Below, one piece after another: positions 21,116-32,552 of a DNA stretch of 39,073 bases. Source of the stretch: Plakobranchus ocellatus (lineage: Eukaryota > Mollusca > Gastropoda > Plakobranchidae). Under the pieces are notes generated by a model. That model was not told the DNA's origin. It saw only the letters and a list, made by a program, of their open reading frames with translations, and ran no database searches. Position 1 is the stretch's first letter. Each line of letters begins with the position of its first letter. The position numbers and the translations under genes are program-made. The stretch spans positions 142,064 to 181,136 of the forward strand of contig BLXT01004649.1 of the NCBI GenBank assembly GCA_019648995.1, read 5' to 3'.

Positions 21116-21802
21116 ATGATACTTTCAAATTATGATGGCTGGTTTAAGTTCAAGAGCTTTGTATTTAATAATGACTATTGAAATAAAATGAAAGGTGCAA
21201 AGAAATTGGGTCCCTTTTTCACATAGTCATGAGATCAAACTGTCATACGAGATGCTGATAAGCACTCTAGCATTCATAGACATTAGTTGTTTGTTAATTT
21301 TTTTTTTTTTTTTTTGCGTGCATGATAAAAATTATTTACATCAAGATTTTATTTTATCATTGCATTGTTTGTTGGTTAGTGCAATGGCTAGCAAATTCAC
21401 TATTATTTAAGTCGTGGCTCAAGTTGAGCTTCAAAAAAGCAGGCCATTGATGCCTGAATCTGATGATGGCCTAAAAGCCTGAGACTCATGGCCTCACAGG
21501 TAATGGCGCACTTAACATGCAAATCAGTCAACAAACATCTATTTTATCCATCATATCAAAAAGGCAATGTTAAGTACATTATATCCATTGTGTTGTGGTT
21601 TTGATAAAGATTGTCAATCGTCAATTTTTTAACCAAAGTGCACATATGGTTAATCTTAATCCCTGTATTTTCCATTTAAAAAAAAACAAGAAACAGTAAA
21701 TGCTAGCATGTAAAAGAGAAAAAAGGAGCCAAAAAGAGCGAGTGTAACAGGCCTATCTGAAGCTATTGAGGTCTGAAACTGAGCCAGCCAGGCAAAGGAG
21801 AG

Positions 21803-21958
21803 ATGATGCAGCAAAGCCCCGTGCCAGGACCTCAGCTCATGTCCCCTGTTAAAGACATTAACCCTGTCAATATGTGCAGAACGGGCCAGGAAATCGTCCA
21901 CGATATTGTCAGTCGCGTCCAAGAGGTTTTTAGCTTTCTCGGACCCAAAAATATGCAG
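21803..21958 (+). CDS. MED30: MED30 exon 1 (residues 1-52)
   Basis: It encodes a Pro/Gln-rich start (MMQQSPVPGPQ) and then the conserved first helix, ending ...GPKNMQ before a gtcagg donor. Confidence 0.93.
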
Positions 21959-24900
21959 GTCAGGTATAGAATGTGTGTGTTTAAATGGGTATGGTATGGG
22001 TAATGAAGAGAAGGGGAAACTGCAAGCAAAAAATGGATGTCAAGACCACAATTGCAATTTTCTTTGATTTCAAGGAGAAAGGAAGAGAGAAAGTGTTGTG
22101 GGTTTGGTTTTTTTTTAAAGTGGGGGAAGAGATGGGGAAGGTTTCTAGATGTAAGGTCTAATTTTTATTAACATTAAAATGATTAAAATGGTTTGCCAAT
22201 GAGCATGTACTTGGCTACTTTTTTGTTCAAACCATAGTGCAAATGGGAATCACTTGATCTTTTTTTTTTCATTATAAATCACAATTGGACATTTAACTTA
22301 GGGATTTTTCTTTTTCATTGAATTTAGTACAATTAAAATCACCTAGTTCAGACAGCATAATCAGTATAAAGTGGATTCATATGCATCATATAAACTATGT
22401 ATTGAAGGTACTTTTAGCATTAGATCTAGTGTTTTCAAAGCTAGATAACGCAGGTATGAAAGGTCCTTTTGCAATTTGGGACACTAGATCTAAATTTCTA
22501 AATATTCTCTGAAAGTTTACATGTTCTTCATACTAGTCTATTTTATTCTACACAGTTTAGATCTAGATGTAAACCCATCTAAGTTTTAATTCAGAAATAA
22601 TCAATGTAGATTTCTAGATTCCAAAAGCAGTGTAATGTAGATGATCCCATATGTCTTCCTGGCCATGTTTGTATGTTTACATTACAGGGTTTTCAAAAAC
22701 AAAGTCATTTTGCCACAGAAAGAAGTGTTATGAATTTAGATTATCATGTATGATTAAAGGCGCTACTACCTTTTTTTACGCGATTTTTTTTTCCATTTTC
22801 TCATTAACAGTAGTAGTGCATTGATTATTTTCAAAACAGATCAAATGTTTTTTTCCCCTTGTGAAATTAGATTCATCTAATGAACTGTTGTCATGAATAA
22901 TCTCAAAATTTTCAGAAATTTACGCAACTCTTATTTTCTTTTAAACCCTTCAATAATTATTCATGCCGGTTTTTGTAAGTCTTAATATTTCTCACATATC
23001 ATTTCTCTGGCAAGATTCAATATTTATGGATTAAGCAAGAGAAAAGGGGTGCTGTTATTCAAGATGCAGTAAAATTTATTTTTTTCCCAATGTTTTGCCT
23101 GAAAATGACTCAAGTTATGATTTAATTACATATGAAGATTGGAATCTGATGAGATGACTGCGACAAACCTCTACATCACCTTTTTGTCTTCAACTTACAA
23201 CTACATGTACCTTTTACTTAGGTAGCTGTTAAGATTTGCTGTAGCCAAGTAAATAATAGATAGCTATTTTATATGTAAATCATATGTAAATTATTTTTCT
23301 TTCCTGACAGTCTTTAGAAGGACCCTCAAAAGATACAATTTGTTCATGTAATAATCTTTAGCAATCACTTCATCAGGGATCTGTTTAAGTGAATATCTTT
23401 ATTTATCTCACTTTATACTACAATTGAACTGAAAAATATATCAATTTTTTTTTCCATCGTTGTCTTGTCGTAATGCCGAGCAGCTGCCCAACAACGTGAC
23501 ATTCCACGGCCAGCAGTACGGAGAGCACAAGGCCAGGCTTGACGAGCTGCTGAGGCAAATCAACCTGAACTTCAGAAAGTTGCGTGCCTGTTACACCAAA
23601 GTGAACGAAGCTTGTGAACAGATAGAGGTTCCATCAGACCAAGTGAGGGAATGCAGCAATAAACTGTCTGATTTCAAACTAATCTCTGTCATGAAATAAA
23701 AAAAAAAAATTCATCAGTTTATTAAGGGTCATTATAAAAATGACATTAATTCTTTTCAAGTCACCTGAAATGAGATAAGTTCTCCAATTATTAGTAGTTA
23801 TCTAATATTCAAGTCAACTTCTTTCATTTAATCTAATCTAAGCATGCTGTTTAACCCTATCCATACCTGGGGTAATTTTGTTATTCCAAGGCTTGTTTTT
23901 AATTTTTAAAAAGTTCTTAAAATAAAAGTTTTTCTTTCAGCTTTTAAGTATTCCTCAAAAATTCAATTTGACATATGATTACACAATAATGATATTTACA
24001 GAAAATTAATATTGAACTGACCTAAGGTCATTTCTGAAACTCTCCATTATTTTTTACTATGTAAAGTATGGGGTGATTTTGTTACCCCCCACATATGGAT
24101 AGGTATATAGTGATTTTTTTACTATACACTATGGGGGCATGCAGTTACCCCACACATAGAAATAAGACTATATTGCTATTAAAATGTGGGGGCAGTCAGT
24201 TACCCCCGACGTACGGATAAGACAAAAAAACACCTCGTACAGATAGAATTAATACATACATGTAGTAATGCATGCAAGTCTCTTCCCAGGAGCTGATTCC
24301 CTATGTAGGGCAAGAGGGGTCTCGCACTCAGCCTAACTCTGATGCATTTTACTATGTACAGGAGCAGCATAGAGAGATGGTCGAGGTTTGTCATAACAGC
24401 CATTCTGTCTTATGATGATAATCTCTTCTCACAGATTTTTAAGAGTAAAATGCAAAGAAGTTGTTTTGGTGTTAGCTGATCTGGAACAAAAATTATTTTT
24501 AAATGATCTGCTATTCAGTTTATTAGGATGGATGTGACTTATTTAGGCTTTCCTGATATGATGCTTTTGTTTGTATAGGCTTCTTACAAAAATCGAAATA
24601 ATCTGCTTCGTTCAGCATTTAGAGTCGTGCAAAAAAATAAACCCAGAGGCAAGAGTATGGCTTTATGAGAGGCTAAGAAAAATATACTGCACTACAGCGC
24701 ATTCCAGATGTTTTGACATCAAAGGAACATTTTATGTGATGTTGATATTAAAAGAGAAAGTCGTTGTATCAAACCACAAACAGAGAAAAAAAAAATGGTT
24801 TTTTTTTTTTGTTATTACCTCAGCTCTCTTCTATCCTCAATTCTAAGTTTTCCAAGTGTTATGCATGGCTAAGAAAGTACTGCATGTGTGAAATTGTCCT

Positions 24901-25794
24901 AAGAAATCATAAAAAAAACCCACCCCATTCTTTCTCTCTTCTCTCTCTCGCACACATTTGCATTCCTCCTAAATCCTTCATTATAATCACATTTCGAGAG
25001 CCTAGCATCGATTCTCTCGTAGTGTTTAGGCAAGAGTAGAACAGCTGATTCTAGACCAATCTCACCTTCCTATTCTGAATGCAGTCATACGAGACTAGAC
25101 CAGAGTGGGTCAGTCTGGTTACCCCCTTCCATTCCTTTGTTGTCTTTGGCCTCCACCTCATCTTACCTCTCCCCTTACCCAATCCGTACTCATTGTATCT
25201 GCAGTAATTGGAAAATCATTATTGCATTGCAGTAATTAATTTACAAATTACAGATTTTTTTTTTAAAAAGTCAGTGATTTGATGCTCGTAGTGGTATGAT
25301 TTTTTTTAAGTTATCGTCATTAACAATAGTCATTAAGTAGTAAAAACAACCTCTTCATCATAGCAGAATTTTTAAAAATTGATTCTCACTTTCTTCATTA
25401 TTGATCCATTCATTCTGAATCAGCAAATTCAAATTTTTGCCAATCTGCTTGAGGGTTTATTGCCTATCTCTGGCTTGCAATTATATACAGCTTTTTCAAT
25501 AAAATGAAAATAAGAGATGTTTCTTAAATTGATATATGAAGGCTTCTTTTTTTTTTTTGACTTTTAACTGATTTTTATTTGTTCAATTTTACTATTTTTA
25601 TCTCCTGCTTATCATTTATGATATTTACAAAATGACAAGATTGGTGTTTTCAAATTCCATGAAAATAAATTGTCTTCTACATTCTTTTGTTTTCACAGCA
25701 AGTGCGTTTAAAGAACCAACAGCTGAAGGAAGTTATAGACAGCATGCGCTCTATCATTTGGGAAGTTAATACAATGATGACAATGAGGAAGTAA
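21803..25794 (+). CDS. MED30: Mediator of RNA polymerase II transcription subunit 30
   Basis: Four exons (21803-21958, 23484-23642, 24290-24385, 25699-25794), all joined in phase 0, give 168 residues; the human protein has about 178. MED30 is a metazoan subunit of the Mediator complex, which bridges transcription factors and RNA polymerase II in the nucleus. Matching blocks are the N-terminal CRTGQEIVHDIVSRVQEVF, the helix FRKLRACYTKVNEACEQI, the loop ELIPYVGQEGSR, and the C-terminal helix LKNQQLKEVIDSMRSIIWEV with the MTMRK end. The segment between MVE and KNQQ is a few residues shorter than in human. The start ATG ATG at 21803 gives an N-terminus of the expected length; using the second ATG would cost one residue. 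Confidence 0.95.
23484..23642 (+). CDS. MED30: MED30 exon 2 (residues 53-105)
   Basis: It follows a gagcag acceptor and reads LPNNVTFHGQQYGEHKARLD onward, collinear with human LPNGVTYH. It ends PSDQ at donor gtgagg. Confidence 0.93.
24055..24225. repeat. Diverged short tandem array with GGGG/CCCC half-sites
   Basis: About three units of 55 to 70 bases in MED30 intron 2 each contain a G-run, a short spacer, GTTACCCC and a CACATA/GGATA step. A related step (CATACCTGGGGTAATTTTGT) lies just upstream at about 23860-23880. Each unit can form a small GGGG/CCCC stem. Confidence 0.7.
24290..24385 (+). CDS. MED30: MED30 exon 3 (residues 106-137)
   Basis: The acceptor is cttcccag. The exon reads ELIPYVGQEGSRTQPNSDAF and ends REMVE at a weak donor, gtttgt. 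It is too short to stand out as an open frame and was found by homology. Confidence 0.9.
25699..25794 (+). CDS. MED30: MED30 exon 4 (residues 138-168 and stop)
   Basis: The acceptor is tttcacag. The exon reads QVRLKNQQLKEVIDSMRSII to WEVNTMMTMRK and TAA. It is an amphipathic, coiled-coil-like terminal helix matching human KNQQLKQIMDQLRNLIWDIN. Confidence 0.93.
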   Translation, partial: QVRLKNQQLKEVIDSMRSIIWEVNTMMTMRK

Positions 25795-26660
25795 TTATAA
25801 TTTTGATACATTAGATTTGTACATAAATATTTCTTGGATATATTTTTTAATTTACGTTTTCTTGTAAATAATCCATGTGAAAATCTCTTGTTGTAATTGT
25901 TGGTTTCTGTATTTTTTTTTTTGCTTTTATTCATTTATTTATTTTTATGATTTAAAATTGGTGACCATCCACTGCAGCCTTTCGTATTGAGCTTTTGGAA
26001 GAGAAATAGTCGTCTTTTGTTGGTGATTATGAGCATGAGCAGATATGAAAGATACGACAAAAAAGAAAATCCCCTTTGTGTTGCTTATTCTCTCCCTTGA
26101 AAACACTTCGATCAATGCCATAAATTGTTGTTAGATCTTCGAATCATAAGCACGGAGTCTTGAAAGTCTGTAATTTGAAAAATCTCGATTCAAGACTTGG
26201 AAAAAAGTCTGGAAAACAGAAACCACCAAAACTCTAGACTTGCCGCTGCCACAGTGGGGCAATTTTCACAGACTTTTCGAAGAGCTTTCATAGAGTTGTT
26301 TAGGTCTTGAAAATCTTGAGAGAAGTCTGGAAAATTACTTTTCAAAATGTGTGTGTACCATGCATAAGGTAAACCTTATTAGACCTAGAAAAAACAGTTT
26401 AATCTCTCATTTTCTACAGTCTTAACAGAACTCAAAGTTGCTCTGATTATTTGATTTATTTCCATGCACTAAGATAAAACATAGGTCATATCAGTGTTGC
26501 TAGATTATTGACTATTTTTATATTATAGAATATTCCTGTATTGAAAAATGTACTATTCATTTTTGTATGAAGATGTTCTCCTTTCAATTGATAGCAATTT
26601 ATGCTCTTCTAAATATTTCTGTTCTCAAAAGAAAAATAAAGATTTGATATCTTGAGATTT
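25795..26660 (+). other. MED30: Probable MED30 3' UTR with poly(A) signal
   Basis: The first clear AATAAA after the stop is at 26635-26640. The interval is AT-rich and non-coding. It also contains repeated AAGTCTGGAAAA motifs (about 26160-26340), perhaps a decayed repeat inside the UTR. Confidence 0.5.
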
Positions 26661-26839
26661 TTAATGACAAAAAATCCTGTGTTGAGAACTGTTAACTTTT
26701 GATGGCATTGTTTTAAGGTAGGATACTGAAACTGTTTACTCAGCATTAAATATCAATAGAGACTGTTCCATATAATCATTAGGTTTGAAAATTTTACTCA
26801 TCTGTTGACATTTTCGAATGACTTTAACATTTTAATGAT

Positions 26840-26912
26840 GCTGAAGTGGAGGGTTGTGGTTGTCAACGCTCTTCAGCATGACACTGGATGATGATGATGA
26901 TAATGATGCATT
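26840..26912 (+). mobile_element. 3' end remnant of a non-LTR retrotransposon
   Basis: The sequence translates as WRVVVVNALQHDTG and is followed by GATGATGATGATGATAATGATG. The layout matches the C-terminus and GAT-repeat tail of the fragment ending at 18512 (WRDMIANAYKQGT plus GAT repeats). No more of the element is visible upstream. Confidence 0.6.
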
Positions 26913-27540
26913 GTCACCTTGATGAATTATATTGTCAGGACCAGTCCAAGTGGGTTTGGCACTTGAGATATTTTTTTTTTATCTCTAAAACTGCCTGGAG
27001 AAACTTCTCATACCTTCTTAGTGTTACAAAAAATTTGTAATTGTTACTAAAAAAGCATCAGATTACAAAAACACGAAAACCCTTGATTCATTACGAATGC
27101 CGGTGGCTCAAGCACAGCAAGTGTTTGTTCTGTTCAGTGAAGGAGCCAGAAATGCTAGAACGCTTGAAGAGGGCTTGTACTCTGAATATCAGTTAGAGTA
27201 GTGATCATTCTAGTAAATGTAAAAATTATAATGTGTATCATAACTGTAAATTTTAATTTACAGATCACATATGTAGAGGGAAGTAATAGTGCTAACGTGA
27301 GCTGCTCATGGGGAAAACAGAAAACAAGAAATGCAATATAATCAGTAAGTGTGCATTTTTGGGTCTAAAAATCGAATTTTTTCCTCATCATTTACTAAAT
27401 TGGATGATCCCAATTAGGTAGATACGACTTCTTTCTGCGAGCTTTGAGTTGTAGACGTATTGTCTATTAAAACTGATTACCTAAAAAGATATGTTTTATA
27501 CTTTCATAATGAAACAGTAAGATGTTTCCATTTGGTTTAA

Positions 27541-27772
27541 CACAGTAAAAGAATACAACCACCACCAACTTAAACTTATTTTAACAAATTTGAACAGCAC
27601 AGAGTATATACAAATGTTTCACCCTTTAGACTTTATCAAAACAAAAATAACAATCACCTCGATTGCCAATTTTGTTTTGATAAAGCTTAAAGGGCAAAAC
27701 TTTTGCACGTATAGTCTGTGTTGTTTAATTTGTTCTTATAAGTTTGACTTTGTGGTGGTTGTATCCTTTGAC
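27541..27772. repeat. Large imperfect inverted repeat (foldback element)
   Basis: The left arm at 27541-27646 and right arm at 27670-27772 are reverse complements over about 100 bases with scattered mismatches. Shared blocks include ACTTTATCAAAACAAAA, AGAATACAACCACCAC and AACAGCACAGA/AACAACACAGA. They are separated by about 23 bases. The right arm continues to 27875 as a longer copy of the 19072 repeat. Confidence 0.85.
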
Positions 27773-27875
27773 TATATTTATTTCATTTCCTTCAACCTCC
27801 CATTGCATCTTCAGGATCCTTAAACTTATTTATTTATGTCTGGGAATGCAGCATTTGTATACTTTTTTTTTTTTT
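27670..27875 (-). repeat. Interspersed repeat, copy 2 (same family as 19072-19290)
   Basis: Its reverse complement follows 19072-19290 block by block, including AAATAAATAAGTTTAAGG, and ends in a long T run on this strand. Confidence 0.78.
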
Positions 27876-30109
27876 TTAAACACTGTTTGATTTGTTGAAA
27901 GATTTAAATTTGTTAACTGTGAAGTCTGCTTCACAGACACACCCTCATTTAACTCTCAGTGCAGAATTCAGTCAATCACCTTAAAACAAATGTCCAACTC
28001 CAAGCCAGGCTCTCACTTTTGTTGTCAGTTTTTACTCTATTTTATTGATTATTGGGGATTCAAGCAATTACTTGTGTATTGTACAGGGACATATGTTCTA
28101 TTCTAAGTTTCGTTGATTAAAAGCATTTTTTTTAAATAGAGCATGCTCGTGAGACAAAACAAGCCTGAATTTTTTTTCTAGAGTTTGAGGCAAGGATTTG
28201 ATAGAACTTAGTTGTTAACTTATTTTCGTGATGTTTGTTCATGGATGCTTTTAACTTGTGTATATTTGTTTTTGTTTTTTGTCAATGTAATGGTATAAGA
28301 TATATTTAGATGAGATAATTAATATTTTCCTTTTTGAATTTTTTCACGGATACACATGACTCACGAGTGAATCTTAAGTATGTTAATATCTGCCACGAAA
28401 ATAATGCTTGCCCAGTCTTTTTGCATTTTTAAATAAAGTTTATGTCATAGATGAAAAAGAGAGAAAATAAATTCAAGAAAGGGTCAATAAACCTGGTTTG
28501 TGTCTTTTTTTGTCTTTTGCTCGTTTTCAACAAATTTCTTCCAGGCCTACACCAATTTTCTGTTGTCTTTTTTTAAACAAATGTTTCATATTCTATCACT
28601 ATTTAGAGAAAAGCCAATGTCCTCCGAGAACCAAAAACGTCATTGCCTTTTCCTTATTTCTGTATATTCATCACACTGATCTTTACAATAAAGAAACAGT
28701 TGCTAAAAATGTCCTAAAGTAAAAGAAGTATGAGATCTAATTAAAGGAACGTTATGGAAGTGTGACTTGGATAAATACTATTTGCATCCATCAACATATT
28801 GATATATAATGTTGAAGTTATATCACATTAATTTCTTTGTGGGATTCCACTATGCCATAATTTTTCTCATTGATGCCTCAAGATGTAATGGAAACACTGA
28901 GAACAGTCAAATAATGATAATAGTCAAGGCAAGACGTAAAAATTTAAACAGTCTGCTATTCTCAGGAATGATATCTACTCATTAACTGTCAACTCAAAGT
29001 GGAGTTGATTCCTTGCTCCCAGCATAAGGCTTTTATTATTAAGCATAGCAATTAATTTTAAAATTTATATTTCACATGAGGGATTGCAAAAAAAAATTTT
29101 AAGTTCACTGCCTGATAATTGCCTGCAGGTGTAATAAGGACAAGAAATATAAGCATAAAACGGTAAAAAATATGGTTGATAAATATTTAACAAAATTGAA
29201 CCCCTAAACCATGAGCAACTATTGCTGGGAGTCAAAAAATGTCTAAAATTCACAAGTAATAATAGCTGCCAATCAAGGTTAAGAATACGGCTAATAAAAG
29301 TAAGACTGGCTTTGTATCAAAAATAAATTAATAGGATAATATTGTAACAGCATTGAAACTACAAACTACAATATTTTTTTTTTCATTTTAATTGAAGACA
29401 CATAATGACGAATTATGGTGCATTCTGAATAAAGTCAACACCTTGGGACTAAAATAATTTGTTTACTTTAAACATGGGTTGACTTTCACCACTAAATAAA
29501 GACTTATTACTGTTTTTGTTCACTTTTTTTTTTGTTCCTTTAGTGTAAGTTGATGATCGTCTATTCTTTACAATATATAAATATCAGTAAAAGGGGTTGG
29601 CTTTAGCAAGTATTTCCCTAAGGGATTTGTTTTTAAATGGGTTCCACCATTTTAAGTTATATCTAATTTTATACAAGAGGTGCTGATCTACAAAATGTGT
29701 GTGTGCCTGAGAAAAAGGACCTATAAGTCGCCAGAAAGAAAATTTTAGGTATTATATATTTTCTTATAGGAAATTTGATGCTGAGCACACTGGTTTTTGA
29801 ATTTTCAAGATATCTTAAGTAGTTTTTGAGATATATCACAGTTTTTGTACACAAAAGTGTGAAAATGCAGTTTGAAGAAAATCAACTTTAAAGTTCCAGA
29901 ACTTTATTGTACACTTTCAGAGCATAAAATTTTAAAATAAAAATAAAAATTATTCAATCATCATATTGAAGCAAATCCTTCTGTGAAACTGTTTAGAAAT
30001 GGATAAACTGTGATAATCTGGTGGAACTTCATTTTTTTATGTCTGACCATCTATCAACACTTATTCAGTTATTGGCCTGTATCTCAAAAACATCATGCTG
30101 ACATATGGG
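27876..30109. other. Intergenic sequence, no gene seen
   Basis: The region is AT-rich. Short open frames at 28498-28722 and on the minus strand at 29065-29253 have low-complexity translations without recognisable motifs. The second repeat family may begin as early as about 29650. Confidence 0.5.
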
Positions 30110-30350
30110 CCTTTTCCATATTTGGAAAGATTTCTGATTATGCACACATAGCGATACATTTATTTGGATAATAATGACAAAATGAGGGCAATTTTAGTCA
30201 ACTTTTGTCAATTTTTAAAATTTATCAATCAGCAACGATAACATTAATAAGAAAATTTTAATAATTTTATCCAAAAAAATGAAAATTTTGGGAAAAAAAG
30301 GCTGATCACCTCTGATCACTATCTTGGATAATGACTGCCGAGTTTTAGCT
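30110..30350 (+). repeat. Second interspersed repeat family, copy 2
   Basis: This is the inverted counterpart of 20890-21115, with shared blocks such as TGATCACCTC, ATCTTGGATAAT, GGGCAATTTT and GATTATGCAC. Confidence 0.75.
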
Positions 30351-30934
30351 GTTCAGGTCCAATTCAATAATTAATTTTGATATAAAATGCAAATGATGTA
30401 AAAAAAAATGTGTTTTACTTTCACGTCATTAAATGGTCATACTGTGTAATATGGCAAGGTAGTAAGTTATCTAGCTTACATCAAATTTACTTTTCTTGTG
30501 TGCACATTGGGAAGCCTTGACCAACATTCTTTCATTTTCACCTCTGGCTAGATTTCCTGAAATAAAACCAATACATGTATACAGGTGTCTTTAAATTTAA
30601 AAAATCTGTGCCTTTTGCATTGTTGCAAACAAAAAGGTTCACTTGAAAAGCCTTTGAATTTTAGCCCCTTTTTTTTTATATTTAAGTTATTTTCCATCTC
30701 ACTACAAAACTTCAGGGCATATATTTTCATGTATGAAGGAAAGATCTTATGAAAATATACAATTTGGTGGCTCCAAAAAATCAAAGTTTCAACTTTTCTC
30801 TTTTCAATGAAAAGTTTTATATTATGCTTTGGACAACAAACATAAAAATACCTATTGCTACAGACAAACATTTCTCAACCTGTAAATTTATGAAACTACC
30901 ATCAGTTACCTATAGTCATTTGAGAAGTGCTGAG

Positions 30935-31095
30935 TGTTGATGGCATATTGGATAGCTAATCTGCTCTGCAAGGACTTTTCTGTAATTTTGCAGGTTTAAG
31001 CCCCACCACCAGCGCCTTGACCTGATGGGGGACTTGAAAACCTGAGAGTGAGATCACTTCTTTATGGACGAGCAAAAAAACACACTCAAAATATG
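30935..31095 (+). mobile_element. tRNA-derived SINE candidate
   Basis: An A-box-like TGGCATATTGG (30941-30951) and a B-box-like GGTTTAAGCCC (30993-31003) have tRNA-like spacing. They are followed by CCACCACCAGCGCC, a body of about 80 bases and an A-rich tail. It differs from the SINE at 1515 and is unlikely to be a working tRNA gene. Confidence 0.55.
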
Positions 31096-31099
31096 AATC

Positions 31100-32550
31100 A
31101 GAAGTACTAAAACATTGATTCACTGTAGCCCTTGCTACATCAATAAATTTTGGACCATAATATGAAGACCGTAAACTAGTATTTTATATTCGAATTAGTA
31201 TTGGTATATGGACGGTATCAAAAATTCCATCTAAGTTTTCACAAGTTGCATTGCATCTCTGAATTAAAAAAAAAATACAATTTGAATTCTTTTGAGAATT
31301 ACTAAGAAGCCTGCTGTTCTGTTTTGAAGAAAATATGCTCATTTTGTAATTCGTTTTCATGCATTCCAGATTATTACAGTACAATAAATTTTGCTAAATT
31401 TTGTATTGTTTAGCGGTGGGATAACAAACATTTATCCAGTCCCCAAAAATGAGGTTGATTAGTGTATTCTATTATCCATCATTTATATGAAAGCAAAACT
31501 GTATTGGATTACTGTGAACACAAATTAGACTGTCAAGGCTATACACTATAGATTGTAATCAAGCAGTTCATGAACCACATTGAGGGAGCCTATTTGACCC
31601 AAAACCAGCCACAATTTTTTGTTGATATATTTTTAAGTGCTTTATTTTTTTTGTTTATGGCATTGGCAAGACTTCTGAGGATGTTCATAAATGGAACTGA
31701 TCAACTATTTTAAAATATTAAAAGAGATTTATTTTATTTTCAACGAAAATATTTGTTAGTGCTATATTAGAATAAATTTTTAGGCAATTTTGAAAATTGT
31801 CCACTGTTAAAATAGTCATCGTGGAAATTATGCATGACATGTATTGCTTTGTGTACAGTACATTTTTAAAAATGCATTTTTCTGATTTTCAATTAGTGTT
31901 TTGGCCTAGCTTTTTTAAAAGGAAGGTCTAGAAATATACCAGAGTCATACTTCACACATTTGATTTTGAAGTGGTATTGAAAATTTGTACACATGTGTTT
32001 GCTTTCTATTCACAATAGTTTAGAAAGGAAGTTTGTCCATATTTTCGAACTTTAAAATTCAGCCCTGATAAAACTTTCAACATCCAGTTTATTCAGAATC
32101 AAGATGCATCTTGAGCATTTGATTTGAGATGAAATCTTAAAATGTATTTTAATATTTTCAGCTTTGCAAGTGTTAAAATAGCGTTACAATAAAATTAAGT
32201 CTGTTCAAAACTTTGGATATGCCTATAGGTTTTCCTAAGCAAGCGTTGATTCAAGGAAAAAACTAAGGTCAATCCTGAGAAGTCTTAACTAATGTTTCAT
32301 GTCATGTACCAGGTACTTTTAAGAAGACAAATTGATCATAAATTATTAAAATTATATTACAAATTTACGATAGAATTTTAAATTACATAAAACTACGGTT
32401 ATTGAGTTGATAGTTTACAGTTACGTACTTTCACAAACATTCATAATCCAGACACTGCAAGAAAGCTCATATCATAGTTTGATGTGTTTTATTTAAATTT
32501 AAATTCGATTTTCTTTTCAACTGAAAATTCAAAAAATCAATCATTACCAA
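31100..32550. other. Intergenic sequence, no gene seen
   Basis: The region is AT-rich with no credible coding exon. A 16-base block (ATTGGCAAGACTTCTG, 31662-31677) is identical to 20715-20730, which hints at a further repeat pair. Confidence 0.5.
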
Positions 32551-32552
32551 GT

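Larger units (their letters stand above)
19706..21802. other. Intergenic sequence upstream of MED30
   Basis: It contains a partial copy of the 19072 repeat (20575-20680) and a copy of a second repeat family (20890-21115), with TAGATCTA-type palindromes at about 20205, 20275 and 20465. No coding exon is seen. The MED30 promoter must lie near its right end, but I see no TATA box. Confidence 0.5.

Noticed and set aside
24055..24225. CRISPR-like array
   Set aside because: This is eukaryotic DNA with only about three diverged units and no constant direct repeat with unique spacers.
27060..27190. Slightly GC-richer block, possible exon or SINE
   Set aside because: I find no reading frame with a motif, no Pol III boxes and no second copy in the window.
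30548..30940. Open frames of 107 (minus) and 63 (plus) residues
   Set aside because: AT-rich composition with Phe/Lys bias, and no splice-bounded conserved segment.
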